Origin: Butyrivibrio sp. INlla16
GTDB taxonomy: Bacteria > Bacillota > Clostridia > Lachnospirales > Lachnospiraceae
Direction of reading: 5' to 3'
Assembly: GCF_900104155.1 (NCBI RefSeq)
Contig: NZ_FMYB01000019.1
Location: forward strand, 18,184 to 82,183
DNA length: 64,000 nucleotides
The position numbers and the translations under genes were made by a program. Position 1 is the stretch's first letter, and each line of letters begins with the position of its first letter. Below the pieces are notes generated by a model. The model was given only the letters and a program-made list of their open reading frames with translations. It was not told the DNA's origin and did not search any database. Positions 8,488-17,984 of the stretch are shown here, piece by piece.

Positions 8488-10551
8488 TTACGGCTCTGAC
8501 CCCAGAAATCTAAAGCCAAGCATTGTGATGTCGTCGAACTGTTCGGCATCAGTAGTAAAGCTTTCAATATCCTTAGTAACTGCCAGAAGGGTTTCCTTCA
8601 TGGTGGCCTTCTTTGTTTCATTCAAGGCTTTTTTTAGCCTGTCCAGGCCATAGAGACTTTCATAGACATCTGCTGCTTCGGGAATTCCATCAGTATAGAC
8701 AAAGATGCTGTCACCGGGGTTCATTATGAGCTCGTATTCAGTAAGATTTAGCTTTTTCTTTAGGCCCAGGATAGGAGCATGCGGGTCTTCATATAGTTCA
8801 TAGGATTTATCCTCGCGGCGGATCATGGGATATTCATGCCCTGCGTTACAGCATTTCATCACACCGGTATTCAAATCAATTATCCCAAGCCACACTGATA
8901 CAAACATCTTTTCATCGTTTCCCTCACAAAGGGACAGATTAGCTTTTTCAAGAACTTCTACAGGAGAGTAATCCTGCTCGGCAACAGTCCTGATGGCAGT
9001 TTTACTCCGCATCATAAAAAGAGCTGCCGGGATTCCTTTACCTGATACATCAGCTATAACAAGGGCAAGCTTCCCTGGCCCTACAAAAAAGAAATCATAA
9101 AAGTCACCGCCGACCTGTTTTGCAGGATCCATTGTTGCGTAGATTTCGAAATCGTCCCTGTTAAAGTTATAATTCTTTGGAAGGGCTGAGGCTTGAACGG
9201 ATTTTGCAAAGGACAGTTCCTGCTCAACTCTTTTTTCTGCAGCAGTAATATATCCTTTTAGTGCTGTTACCATCTGATTTATATCATTGGAGAGTGAAGC
9301 AAACTCTGATGAGTCATATACTGATACTTCTTCCTTCAGATTTCCATTTGTTATTTTATTAAGGGATTCATTAACTGTATCAAGGTTGTCTACAACTATG
9401 TTTTTTACAAGCTGCGTGATCAGAACAAACAGAACTGCCAGCATTATGATATTTGCAAACAGTGACTCATAGCTTCTTGTATCCCTGTCATCAAATACCT
9501 CTGTTAATGGGAGAGTTACAAGAAGAAAAGTGTTCTCATCAAGTGAAACTATTTTGCACCTTGAATCAACACCATAAAAAATCATATTGAAATAATCAGA
9601 TGATTCATTTTTCTTAATTGCTTCCAGAACTTCATTGGATACGAGATAGCCCTTATGTGTTCCAGCCAGATATCTTGATCTGTTTCTTATAATATCGAAG
9701 GTTCCTTCGCTTCCTACGTGGAATTCAAGCTTTTCCAGAATCTCCTCATCAAATGATTTTAGATGCGAATACTGTGTGACAATGTCAGAAATTGATGTCT
9801 CCATTTTCGCATTTGCATCTTCAACTGCCTTTTGTGTATGCATCATATGTGATATGGCAAAGTTGAGAGTTAACACTCCGGCAGTAAATACAAAGAGCCA
9901 GAAGCGGAATTTTTGTGAAACATGAACCTTATCCAGGGATTTATAAGTAAAGGGGTTCACCCATTCCCTGGCTAAAATCTGAAGAAACAGTGAAGTCAGA
10001 AATAATCCAAACGCTGTAAAAAAGATCATTGGAATAGAGTTGTTTTTTACAACCATGAGAGCTGTTGTGATATCTCTTCTGTGGGTCAAAAAAACCATGT
10101 ACATATGAAACACTTCTACAACGGCACCCATAAAGAAACCATAGATTGCTGATGGCTTTTTTCGATCAAAGAGATAGACAGACATGAAGGCAGCAAGGAT
10201 ACCTGCCATGCATGTCGAAACACTGCAGGCAATTCTTGTATAAGAGCCGATTCCAAAATAAGTACCGATTATATATCTTTCTATCCCGGCAATGAAACCT
10301 GCAATAATGCCGGATACAGGGTCAAAGAAAAGACCGGCTACCAGGGGGCTAAGATCCCTTATATTTAAAAGGCTGTGACCATAGTTCACATTGAAGTGGT
10401 TGGAAAGAACACCGCAAAGTCCAAATATAACGCCTATCAGTATTTTTTGATGCACAGGAAGTTTTCTGCCCTGGAATCTGCGCCATAGAAGTACTGTTAA
10501 AAGGATATGTGCGGCAACAATAGACATCATTTTGATGATCATTATAAGCAT
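8488..10551 (-). CDS. membrane PP2C phosphatase (SpoIIE-like) with LytS-type sensor and HAMP
   Basis: A 687-residue membrane protein phosphatase. The N-terminal ~190 residues contain several transmembrane segments resembling the 5TM LytS/YhcK sensor, including NIRDLSPLVAGLFF. An extracytoplasmic loop, another transmembrane segment and a HAMP-like linker follow. The C-terminal ~240 residues are a SpoIIE/RsbU PP2C domain with KQVGGDFYDFF and IADVSGKGIPAALF, which carry the metal-binding Asp residues. The start at 10551 is chosen because AGAGGTG lies 6 bp upstream. Such enzymes dephosphorylate STAS anti-sigma antagonists, and a STAS gene with its kinase lies at 15.7-16.4 kb. It is transcribed divergently from the export operon. 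Confidence 0.88.
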   Translation of the reverse strand: MLIMIIKMMSIVAAHILLTVLLWRRFQGRKLPVHQKILIGVIFGLCGVLSNHFNVNYGHSLLNIRDLSPLVAGLFFDPVSGIIAGFIAGIERYIIGTYFGIGSYTRIACSVSTCMAGILAAFMSVYLFDRKKPSAIYGFFMGAVVEVFHMYMVFLTHRRDITTALMVVKNNSIPMIFFTAFGLFLTSLFLQILAREWVNPFTYKSLDKVHVSQKFRFWLFVFTAGVLTLNFAISHMMHTQKAVEDANAKMETSISDIVTQYSHLKSFDEEILEKLEFHVGSEGTFDIIRNRSRYLAGTHKGYLVSNEVLEAIKKNESSDYFNMIFYGVDSRCKIVSLDENTFLLVTLPLTEVFDDRDTRSYESLFANIIMLAVLFVLITQLVKNIVVDNLDTVNESLNKITNGNLKEEVSVYDSSEFASLSNDINQMVTALKGYITAAEKRVEQELSFAKSVQASALPKNYNFNRDDFEIYATMDPAKQVGGDFYDFFFVGPGKLALVIADVSGKGIPAALFMMRSKTAIRTVAEQDYSPVEVLEKANLSLCEGNDEKMFVSVWLGIIDLNTGVMKCCNAGHEYPMIRREDKSYELYEDPHAPILGLKKKLNLTEYELIMNPGDSIFVYTDGIPEAADVYESLYGLDRLKKALNETKKATMKETLLAVTKDIESFTTDAEQFDDITMLGFRFLGSEP

Positions 10552-10710
10552 AAAAATCACCTCTGGTTCATCCGAAAAAACACGCAATTTACTGAATATC
10601 ATCATAACATAAATCGATATCTCAAATATTGAACGAAAACTAAAATAACTCTAAACCGGGCAAAAAACAAACACACATTCGAATTAAAAAAGGCTTAACC
10701 ACGCGAAAAT

Positions 10711-10778
10711 GACCGAATAGACATAAAAAACGACCGAATAGACATAAACTATATAAGCTGCTGGAAACTTGCGATAAA
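10711..10778 (+). promoter_or_regulatory. family A promoter A1: 21-bp-period direct repeats plus -10 box
   Basis: GACCGAATAGACATAAA occurs at 10711 and again at 10732, a period of 21 bp. A GATAAA -10 box lies at 10773-10778, 41 bp after the second GACCG. No TTGACA-like -35 box is present at the expected place. The same geometry occurs at 22245 and 26077. Two direct repeats with a 21-bp period are the usual layout for LytTR-family binding sites. It should drive the export operon starting at 10832. Confidence 0.75.
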
Positions 10779-10831
10779 ATGTCAATAGTATCTGAATTTG
10801 TATTTGATGAAACCGGAAAGGAACTGCGTGT

Positions 10832-11314
10832 ATGGCAAATGAAACAATATTCAGAGACAAGTCCATTGAACGTATATCATCACCAGAGCAGCTGAATGAT
10901 TATGTAAAGCTCACAAATCCTGGTGTTTGGTTTGTGTCTTCCGCGATTCTGATAATCCTTATAGGTACCATTGTATTTGGAACTGTAGGTCACATAGATT
11001 CATCTGTCCCCAGTGCTTTGATCTCTGATGGAGAGACATCAGTGTGCCTTGTTAAGAGAGAATATGGCGAGAAATTTACTGATGATATGCATGTAAAAGT
11101 TGATGGAACAGAATATAATGTTTCACTTAAGGCTGCTAAGCCAGTTGCCATAAACCCTGACGTAGATTCTTATACCCTTTTTGTGGGAAATATGGAAGTT
11201 GGTGAATGGGTGTATGAGATAGATGTAGACGGACAGATTCCTGAAGGTGTTTATGAGGCAAGGCTGGTAACTGAGAGGATTTCGCCTCTTTCATTTATAT
11301 TTGGTGGACAATGA
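10832..11314 (+). CDS. short HlyD-like secretion adaptor (NHLP export type)
   Basis: A 160-residue membrane protein with the N-terminal pattern of NHLP-type HlyD proteins (SIERISSPEQLNDYVKLTNPG, partly quoted), a single transmembrane segment at about residues 34-54 and a short extracytoplasmic beta-rich region. Normal HlyD adaptors are 250-500 residues and contain a coiled-coil hairpin; here the coiled coil is absent. It overlaps the next gene by ATGA. Its role is inferred to be in the exporter complex encoded by the next two genes. Confidence 0.75.
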   Translation: MANETIFRDKSIERISSPEQLNDYVKLTNPGVWFVSSAILIILIGTIVFGTVGHIDSSVPSALISDGETSVCLVKREYGEKFTDDMHVKVDGTEYNVSLKAAKPVAINPDVDSYTLFVGNMEVGEWVYEIDVDGQIPEGVYEARLVTERISPLSFIFGGQ

Positions 11315-13494
11315 CAAAGGAAAACAAACTTAAACAACCCGTGCAGGGAAAGGTGGCAAAGGTGCCATTTATCATGCAGATGGAAGCATTAGAGTGCGGC
11401 GCTGCATCTCTTGCCATGATCCTTGCCTATTATGATAAGTGGATTCCATTAGAGCAGGTGAGACGTGATTGCGGAGTATCAAGGGACGGCTCGAATGCTC
11501 TTAATATCATGCGTGCAGCACGAAACTACGGTCTCGAAGCCACCGGCTACCGATATGAGCCTGATTATCTCAGGGATAATGGAACTTTTCCCTGCATTGC
11601 ACACTGGGAGTTTAATCACTTTGTGGTAGTGGATGGGTTTAAAAATGGAAAAGTATATTTAAATGATCCGGCAAGAGGCACAGTAACACTGCCTTTTGAG
11701 GAGTTTGATGAGAAGTTTACCGGGCTGTGCGTTCTCTTTTCGCCATCAGAAATATTTGAGCCCGGTGGAAAACCCAAGTCAACATTTGAGTTTGCAAAAA
11801 AGAGACTGGTTGGGTGCTCTGTTGCAATAGCTTTTGTGATTGCCATGAACATTATAAGTTCTCTTATAGGTATTATTAACCCTGTCTTTTCCAGAATATT
11901 TATGGACAGACTTCTTACCGGAAAGGATCCGGACTGGCATATTCCCTTTATTATTGTAATGGCAGCTTTTGGCTGCATTCAGCTTATAAGTCAGTTAATA
12001 AGCACAATATATTCAAGGCGCATTGATGGAAAAATGTCCATATATGGAACAACTTCATACATGTGGAAGGTATTAAATCTTCCCATGGATTTCTTTTCCC
12101 AGAGATATGCCGGGGATATCTTATCCAGAAGAGCGGGAAATGCCAGTATATCCAATTCCCTGATATATACCTTCGCACCAATGGCACTTAATACTTTTAT
12201 GATGGTGTTTTACCTGGTTGTAATGCTCAAAAACAGCGTGATTCTTACCATGATCGGGATATCTTCCATAGTGATAAATATGCTGATCTCCAGGATTATT
12301 TCTGCGCGCAGGGTAAATATCTCGAGAATACAGATGAGAGATGCAGGAAAGCTTTCAAGCTGCACCACAGCTGGGATTGAGATGATCGAGACAATAAAAT
12401 CCAGTGGCGCTGAAGATGGATACTTTCAGAAATGGGCAGGCTATCAGGCCAGTGTAAATACTCAGAAAGTAAAATTTGCAAAGCTTAATCAGTATCTGGG
12501 AAGCATTCCGAGCCTTGTTTCGGCACTGACCAATACTATAGTCCTTGCAATGGGAGTGTATCTGGTGATAAATGGCAGGTTCACTATCGGTATGATAACT
12601 GCATTTCAGGGATTCCTTTCTTCCTTCTCAGCTCCGGCTTCAACTTTTATCTCAACGGGACAGACGATGCAGGAACTTAGGACTGACATGGAGCGCATTG
12701 AGGATGTTATGGAATATCCTGAGGATGATAACGGAGCTGCAAGGTATACCACAGGAGAAGGCGAATATAAGAAACTGAGCGGAGAAGTTGAGATGAAGAG
12801 TGTCACCTTTGGCTATTCCAAACTGGCAGATCCGCTTATTAAAGATTTTTCACTAAAACTTGAAAGAGGGAGCAGGGTTGCATTTGTAGGTGAAAGCGGA
12901 TGTGGAAAGTCAACTCTTTCAAAGTTGTTGTCGGGGCTTTATAGTCCCTGGGAAGGTGAAATTCTCTTTGACGGGCGTCCCATGAAGGATATTGACAGAA
13001 GTGTATTTACAGGATCTCTGGCAGTGGTTGATCAGGACATTATCATGTTTGAAGATACAATATCATCCAATATCAGAATGTGGGATGATTCCATAGAAGA
13101 ATTCGAAGTAATTGTAGCAGCAAGAGATGCCCAGATACATGAAGACATCATGACAAGAGATGGTGGCTATGAATACAGGATGATAGAAGGTGGTAAGGAT
13201 TTTTCCGGTGGACAGAGACAGCGAATGGAGATAGCAAGAGTCCTGGCCCAGGATCCCACAATAGTCATCCTTGATGAAGCTACATCAGCGCTTGATGCAA
13301 AGACAGAATATGACGTGGTCAATGCAATAAAGGATAGAGGCATTACCTGCATTGTTATCGCCCACAGACTTTCAACAATAAGAGACTGCGATGAGATCAT
13401 AGTTTTAAAGCACGGCGAGGTTGTAGACAGGGGTACCCATGAGGAGCTTTATGCAAAGGGCGGGTACTATAAAGAACTTGTACAAAGTGAATGA
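11311..13494 (+). CDS. C39 peptidase-containing ABC exporter (NHLP type)
   Basis: A 727-residue exporter that should cleave double-glycine leaders and translocate the cargo. The C39 peptidase covers about residues 15-145 with catalytic Cys in LECGAASLAM (Cys29), His in FNHFVVVDG and Asp in NDPARG. A transmembrane domain of six helices spans about 165-460. The ATPase has Walker A GESGCGKST, signature FSGGQRQRME, Walker B IVILDEATSALD and the AHRLST switch. All catalytic residues are present. The start overlaps the adaptor gene. The GG-leader proteins P1-P8 downstream are the obvious substrates. Confidence 0.92.
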   Translation: MTKENKLKQPVQGKVAKVPFIMQMEALECGAASLAMILAYYDKWIPLEQVRRDCGVSRDGSNALNIMRAARNYGLEATGYRYEPDYLRDNGTFPCIAHWEFNHFVVVDGFKNGKVYLNDPARGTVTLPFEEFDEKFTGLCVLFSPSEIFEPGGKPKSTFEFAKKRLVGCSVAIAFVIAMNIISSLIGIINPVFSRIFMDRLLTGKDPDWHIPFIIVMAAFGCIQLISQLISTIYSRRIDGKMSIYGTTSYMWKVLNLPMDFFSQRYAGDILSRRAGNASISNSLIYTFAPMALNTFMMVFYLVVMLKNSVILTMIGISSIVINMLISRIISARRVNISRIQMRDAGKLSSCTTAGIEMIETIKSSGAEDGYFQKWAGYQASVNTQKVKFAKLNQYLGSIPSLVSALTNTIVLAMGVYLVINGRFTIGMITAFQGFLSSFSAPASTFISTGQTMQELRTDMERIEDVMEYPEDDNGAARYTTGEGEYKKLSGEVEMKSVTFGYSKLADPLIKDFSLKLERGSRVAFVGESGCGKSTLSKLLSGLYSPWEGEILFDGRPMKDIDRSVFTGSLAVVDQDIIMFEDTISSNIRMWDDSIEEFEVIVAARDAQIHEDIMTRDGGYEYRMIEGGKDFSGGQRQRMEIARVLAQDPTIVILDEATSALDAKTEYDVVNAIKDRGITCIVIAHRLSTIRDCDEIIVLKHGEVVDRGTHEELYAKGGYYKELVQSE

Positions 13495-13517
13495 TATCCT
13501 AAAGAGGAAGTGATCAT

Positions 13518-15701
13518 ATGGGCTGGTTTGACGATCAGATTAAACTCAGAAAACAGAATGATGAAATCGCTTTTGACTCTGCATTCAGGAAGATAGCCGG
13601 AGCAGTTACGGGAGGCGGTGGTTTTGCATCTTCCATGGATGATTCGGAGAAGGCTCAGAGTGCCATAGATGATATCTTAAGCTACTATCATGTAAAGAAA
13701 GCTGATATTCCCAAAAAGATAGTGACAGTAGAGGAAAAGCTGGATTTTGCTCTGCACCCATCGGGAATAATGTACAGAAGAGTTGAGCTAACCCCTGGAT
13801 GGAGAAAAGATGCTTTTGGAGCAATGCTGGGCTTTAGAAAAAGAGATAACTCGCCGGTTGCACTTCTTCCTTATGGGCTTACACATTACAGATTCTATGA
13901 TGATCTGTCTGGGAAACATGCGATTGTTGACAGCAGGAATGAGTCTCTTTTTACAGGAGAGGCCTTTGCCTTTTACAGACCATTTCCACTTAAGAAGCTT
14001 GGAATTAAGGAGCTGGCAGGATACATAATCAGGGTGATTGAACCGGCGGATTATGTACTGATCGCTCTAGCAACGCTTGCAGTAACTTTGGTGGGAATGC
14101 TGACTCCCAGAATAAATCTGTTTCTGTTCAGGGATGTGATAGGCAGCGGAGATGTATCACTTCTTGTGGTGACAGCTATGTTCCTTCTTTGTTCATCCTG
14201 GGGAGCTCTTATGCTAGGCTCGGCCAGGAGCCTGATTTCATCAAGAATAGATACGAAACTTAGTATATCTGTGGAAGCAGCCACAATGATGAGAATATTG
14301 TCACTCCCTGCCGGTTTTTTCAAGGATTACAGTTCAGGAGAACTCTCATCAAGAGCCTCTTATGTGAATTCACTGTGTTCCACTCTGGTTTCGGTTGTTT
14401 TAAACACTGGGCTGACATCTCTATTTTCGCTGGTATACATAACGCAGATCTTTGCATATGCACCGGGACTGGTTGTACCTGCACTTATCATAATTACAGT
14501 TACTGTTGGATTTTCAGTAATATCATCTTTGGTTCAGATGAAACTTACAAAAAAGCAGATGCTGCTTGGATCCAGGGAAAACGGTATGAGCTACGCTTTT
14601 GTTTCAGGGATCCAGAAGATAAAGCTTACTGGGGCAGAGAAAAGAGCATTTTCCAGGTGGGGCAACCTCTACGCAAAGGGTGTGGAACTTAGATATAATC
14701 CGCCTATGTTTATAAAGATCAATTCCGTGATAAGCTCAGCAATTTCTATTACAGGAACCATTGTCATGTACAATCAGGCAATAGTCACGCATGTATCTAC
14801 TGCTGAATACATGGCCTTTAATACAGCTTATGGAATGGTATCAGGTGCCTTCATGTCACTGTTTGGAATTGCACTTACGGCTGCAAATATCAGGCCTACT
14901 TTTGAGATGGCGCAGCCTATCCTTAGGACAGAACCTGAAGTTTCTGAAAACAAAGAAACTCTCACAAGAATCTCAGGCGGAATCGAGATTATAAATCTTT
15001 CCTTTAAGTATAAGGAGAATACGCCGGTTATAATCGATAATCTTTCACTTAAGATAACTCCGGGGCAGTATGTAGCCATTGTTGGAAAGACAGGTTGCGG
15101 AAAATCGACACTGGTAAGATTGCTCCTTGGATTTGAGAAGCCTACAAAGGGCGGTATCTTCTATGATGGGAAGGATATAAATGCCATTGACCTTAAATCA
15201 CTTAGGAAGCACATAGGAGTGGTTACCCAGAACGGCAAGCTGTTTCAGGGTGATATTTACTCAAATATTGTTGTTGCAGCGCCCCAGCTGACTCTGGATG
15301 AAGCCTGGGAAGCAGCCAGGATTGCAGGAATTGATGAGGATATCCGGCTTATGCCAATGGGAATGAATACCCTCATCTCAGAAGGAAGCGGAGGCATATC
15401 GGGCGGTCAGAAACAGAGGCTAATGATAGCGAGGGCAGTAGCACCAAAACCCAAGCTCCTTATTTTTGATGAAGCCACATCCGCACTTGATAATATCACC
15501 CAGAGGAAAGTTTCTGAAGCTCTGGATGAAATGGATTGCACCAGAATCGTCATAGCACATAGACTTTCTACCATAAGGCAGTGTGACAGAATACTTGTAT
15601 TTGATGGTGGTCATATCGTTGAGGATGGCACCTATGAAGAGCTGATAAGTAATAATAGCTATTTTGCAAGTCTTGTTGAGAGACAGAGAGTTGACGCGTA
15701 A
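13518..15701 (+). CDS. second ABC exporter of the NHLP type (permease/ATPase)
   Basis: A 727-residue ABC protein without a C39 domain. The N-terminal ~155 residues form a soluble region, as in the second NHLP exporter family, where this part resembles a degenerate regulatory domain. A six-helix transmembrane domain follows and then an ATPase with GKTGCGKSTLVRL, ISGGQKQRLMIARAV and LLIFDEATSALDN. GAGGAAG precedes the start. It probably pairs with the C39 exporter as a heteromeric transporter or acts as a partner pump. Confidence 0.88.
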   Translation: MGWFDDQIKLRKQNDEIAFDSAFRKIAGAVTGGGGFASSMDDSEKAQSAIDDILSYYHVKKADIPKKIVTVEEKLDFALHPSGIMYRRVELTPGWRKDAFGAMLGFRKRDNSPVALLPYGLTHYRFYDDLSGKHAIVDSRNESLFTGEAFAFYRPFPLKKLGIKELAGYIIRVIEPADYVLIALATLAVTLVGMLTPRINLFLFRDVIGSGDVSLLVVTAMFLLCSSWGALMLGSARSLISSRIDTKLSISVEAATMMRILSLPAGFFKDYSSGELSSRASYVNSLCSTLVSVVLNTGLTSLFSLVYITQIFAYAPGLVVPALIIITVTVGFSVISSLVQMKLTKKQMLLGSRENGMSYAFVSGIQKIKLTGAEKRAFSRWGNLYAKGVELRYNPPMFIKINSVISSAISITGTIVMYNQAIVTHVSTAEYMAFNTAYGMVSGAFMSLFGIALTAANIRPTFEMAQPILRTEPEVSENKETLTRISGGIEIINLSFKYKENTPVIIDNLSLKITPGQYVAIVGKTGCGKSTLVRLLLGFEKPTKGGIFYDGKDINAIDLKSLRKHIGVVTQNGKLFQGDIYSNIVVAAPQLTLDEAWEAARIAGIDEDIRLMPMGMNTLISEGSGGISGGQKQRLMIARAVAPKPKLLIFDEATSALDNITQRKVSEALDEMDCTRIVIAHRLSTIRQCDRILVFDGGHIVEDGTYEELISNNSYFASLVERQRVDA

Positions 15702-15711
15702 GGAGGTATCT

Positions 15712-16011
15712 ATGGAGACAACTTGGGAAGTTAAAGGAGAGGATCTTTTTGTAGGAATAAGCGGTAAGCTTGATACCATGAATGCTATGGACCTTGACGA
15801 GAAGTTTAATGACATTCCGGATGAGGTAAGAAACATTTACTTTGACCTTGACGGACTTATTTACATTGCATCTGCAGGTCTGCGTGTTCTTTACTGGGCA
15901 AACGAATACACTGAAGAAAAGGGCGGAACAGCAGTGCTTCGCAACGTTTCTGCGGAAGTTCTTGAGATACTGAAAATTACCGGATTTAAAGATTTTGTGA
16001 ATATAGAGTGA
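15712..16011 (+). CDS. STAS domain protein, anti-sigma factor antagonist type
   Basis: A 99-residue single STAS domain. The motif IYIASAGLRVLYWA at about residues 46-59 holds the conserved serine that is phosphorylated in SpoIIAA/RsbV proteins. The start is at 15712 because AAGGAGG lies 5 bp upstream. It is followed directly by an anti-sigma-type kinase gene, and a SpoIIE-like phosphatase lies nearby on the other strand, so a partner-switching trio is present. Confidence 0.88.
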   Translation: METTWEVKGEDLFVGISGKLDTMNAMDLDEKFNDIPDEVRNIYFDLDGLIYIASAGLRVLYWANEYTEEKGGTAVLRNVSAEVLEILKITGFKDFVNIE

Positions 16012-16449
16012 ATGCTTATGGGAGATATAAAAGAGCTGACAATTGAAGCAAGGCTTGAAAACATAGAGAGAGCAATAGACTTTATCAATTCTGAGCTGGA
16101 GAAAAAGGGATGCATGTTTGATGTCATGCAAAGGATCGATCTTGCCCTGGAGGAGATGCTGGTAAATGTCTCGCATTATGCGTATGGTGAGAGCAAGGGA
16201 GAAGCAAAGGTGGAAATCAGCTTTCCTGAGGAAGGCCTGGTACAGCTTGATATATGGGATAAAGGAATTCCTTATGATCCAACCAAGAAGGAAGATCCTG
16301 ATGTGACAATTCCACTTAAACAGCGTAAAAAGGGTGGTCTTGGAATTTATATGACAAAGATGGTCATGGATGAGATGAGCTATGAATACATAGATGGACG
16401 TAATCATACCATTCTCAGAAAAGATCTTAACAAAAAGGTAATCATATAA
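16012..16449 (+). CDS. ATP-binding anti-sigma-type serine kinase (SpoIIAB/RsbW-like)
   Basis: A 145-residue GHKL-fold ATPase. The N box is EEMLVNVSHYAY (about 45-56), the G1 box DIWDKGIPYDP (about 81-91) and the G2 box GGLGIYMTKMV (about 107-117). Length fits the RsbW/SpoIIAB family. It directly abuts the STAS gene. Its partner sigma factor or other target is not encoded in the window. An alternative start two codons later cannot be excluded. Confidence 0.85.
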   Translation: MLMGDIKELTIEARLENIERAIDFINSELEKKGCMFDVMQRIDLALEEMLVNVSHYAYGESKGEAKVEISFPEEGLVQLDIWDKGIPYDPTKKEDPDVTIPLKQRKKGGLGIYMTKMVMDEMSYEYIDGRNHTILRKDLNKKVII

Positions 16450-16504
16450 GTATAAGTGTAAGCTAACTATAAACAAGTAACCTATAACAAGAAGGAGAAA
16501 TAGC

Positions 16505-17014
16505 ATGGAAAAGATCAAAAAGAGCACAAACACAGCAGTAAAGGTGGCAGGAGTATTCAAAACTCTCAGCATTGTAGGACTTATAGGCTGTGTAGTAGGA
16601 GCGGTACTCAGCTTTGCTATGTCAGGTTTCATTGCTCAGTATTACTCGGATCCGAATAACCTTGTAGCAGCTCAGAATTCCCTTGATGCTGATATGGGAA
16701 TCTTTGGTTTTATTCCCTTTGATTCGTTGAAAGATTCCGGTGCTTATGGAGCATTCTTTGGAATACAGCTTCTTTGTGCTGCGGTAAGTGCATTTGTGTA
16801 TGTTTACCTCTTTTCTGTTCTCAAGAAAGTCATGGAAAATATCCGTGACACTGGAAGGAGCTATGCTGAAGCTGATGCAGCAAAAGTAAAGACAAGCTTT
16901 ATCATAATAACTGTTTTGCTGTTTCTTTTCAGCGGATTGGTAGAGGCTGTAATAGCCGGAATACTGCTCTGTGGTCTTTATAATGTAACGGCGGTTTCAG
17001 GACAACAGGTTTAA
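16505..17014 (+). CDS. membrane protein of unknown function
   Basis: A 169-residue protein with three or four hydrophobic segments, at about 17-45, 80-105, 124-145 and 145-160. The C-terminal part faintly resembles DUF2975-type membrane proteins, which often sit beside regulators, but the match is not firm. AAGGAG precedes the start. It lies between the partner-switch genes and the LytTR gene and may be in the same transcript. Confidence 0.65.
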   Translation: MEKIKKSTNTAVKVAGVFKTLSIVGLIGCVVGAVLSFAMSGFIAQYYSDPNNLVAAQNSLDADMGIFGFIPFDSLKDSGAYGAFFGIQLLCAAVSAFVYVYLFSVLKKVMENIRDTGRSYAEADAAKVKTSFIIITVLLFLFSGLVEAVIAGILLCGLYNVTAVSGQQV

Positions 17015-17054
17015 GTGAAGATACTGAAAAATTATTGAATGGGGACAGGAAAAA

Positions 17055-17540
17055 ATGTCTGATTTACTGGATATAAAATTGGTAATAGATAAGGACTGCC
17101 CAAAACTTAACGTACTCATTACAAATAATGAGCGCAATGATGACGTTGAGGGAGTCATAGCTGCTATCCAGGGATATGCCAACAAAAAGATTCCGATGGT
17201 ACCGGCATATTTTAAGGAGAGTGTTGTTATGCTACCACAAAGGCAGATTGTAAGATTATACATTACCAACAGGAAGGTTATGGTTGAAACAGGGCATAGA
17301 GTCTATGAGGTAAAAAAGAATCTCAGGGAACTGGAAGAAATCCTGGATCCTGATCGTTTTGTGCGCATATCGCAGTCTGAGATCCTTAACCTTCACAAGG
17401 TAAAGAGCTTTGACTTTTCGGCAGTAGGGACTATAGGTGTCGAACTGGAAAACGGCGAGAGTACATGGGTTGCCAGAAGAAGAGTAAGAGATGTCAAGAG
17501 GATTCTTGCGAAAGGAGGTAACGATGGATATAAGAAATAA
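17055..17540 (+). CDS. LytTR-type DNA-binding regulator without receiver domain
   Basis: A 161-residue protein. Residues 1-60 are a short N-terminal region with no visible receiver domain. About 60-150 form a LytTR domain with YEVKKNLRELEEIL, FVRISQSEILNLHKV and WVARRRVRDVK. LytTR domains bind two 9-bp direct repeats on the same face of DNA. The next gene encodes DUF3021 and overlaps it by 17 bp; LytTR-DUF3021 pairs are common in Firmicutes and often autoregulatory. It is the best candidate in the window to bind the three family A repeats. Confidence 0.88.
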   Translation: MSDLLDIKLVIDKDCPKLNVLITNNERNDDVEGVIAAIQGYANKKIPMVPAYFKESVVMLPQRQIVRLYITNRKVMVETGHRVYEVKKNLRELEEILDPDRFVRISQSEILNLHKVKSFDFSAVGTIGVELENGESTWVARRRVRDVKRILAKGGNDGYKK

Positions 17541-17949
17541 ATTTATGTTCAGAGCGTTACTTGGCTTTACGCTGGGTATACTTGTAGGACTGACCACATA
17601 TATACTCTTTACGCCTGCGGGAACTGTCATTGACAAACCATATATGGCACTTCATTTTATAGGCTCTGCTCTTATGGGACTTGTTGGATATGGTGGAGCA
17701 ACCGTTTATGACGTTGAGGAGTGGTCTTTGGGAAGAGCTACTTTTTCACACTACATAGTGACCGTTATCACTATGCTTGTGATAAGTGAACTTCTTGGAT
17801 GGTTTCCCCATGACATACTGTTTATAGTATTTGTCATGTTTACAGCCACCTATGCGCTTATATGGCTTACAGAGTACCTGATATGGAAAAAACAGATAAA
17901 AGATATGAACAGGGATCTGGAAACTATGCGTGGTAATGATCAAGAGTAA
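17524..17949 (+). CDS. DUF3021 membrane protein
   Basis: A 141-residue protein with four hydrophobic segments and a basic/acidic C-terminal tail, matching DUF3021 proteins that accompany LytTR regulators. The start at 17524 follows AAAGGAGG, inside the end of the LytTR gene. It may hold the regulator at the membrane or inhibit it; that role is inference from the pairing. Confidence 0.78.
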   Translation: MDIRNKFMFRALLGFTLGILVGLTTYILFTPAGTVIDKPYMALHFIGSALMGLVGYGGATVYDVEEWSLGRATFSHYIVTVITMLVISELLGWFPHDILFIVFVMFTATYALIWLTEYLIWKKQIKDMNRDLETMRGNDQE

Positions 17950-17984
17950 GAGGATTTGCTTTATGAAAGAAGGAGAACAGGGCT

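Noticed and set aside
16450..16500. AGTGTAAGC followed 21 bp later by AGTAAC, a possible further family B site
   Set aside because: The second half-site is poor and the expected -10 position would fall on the start codon of the next gene.
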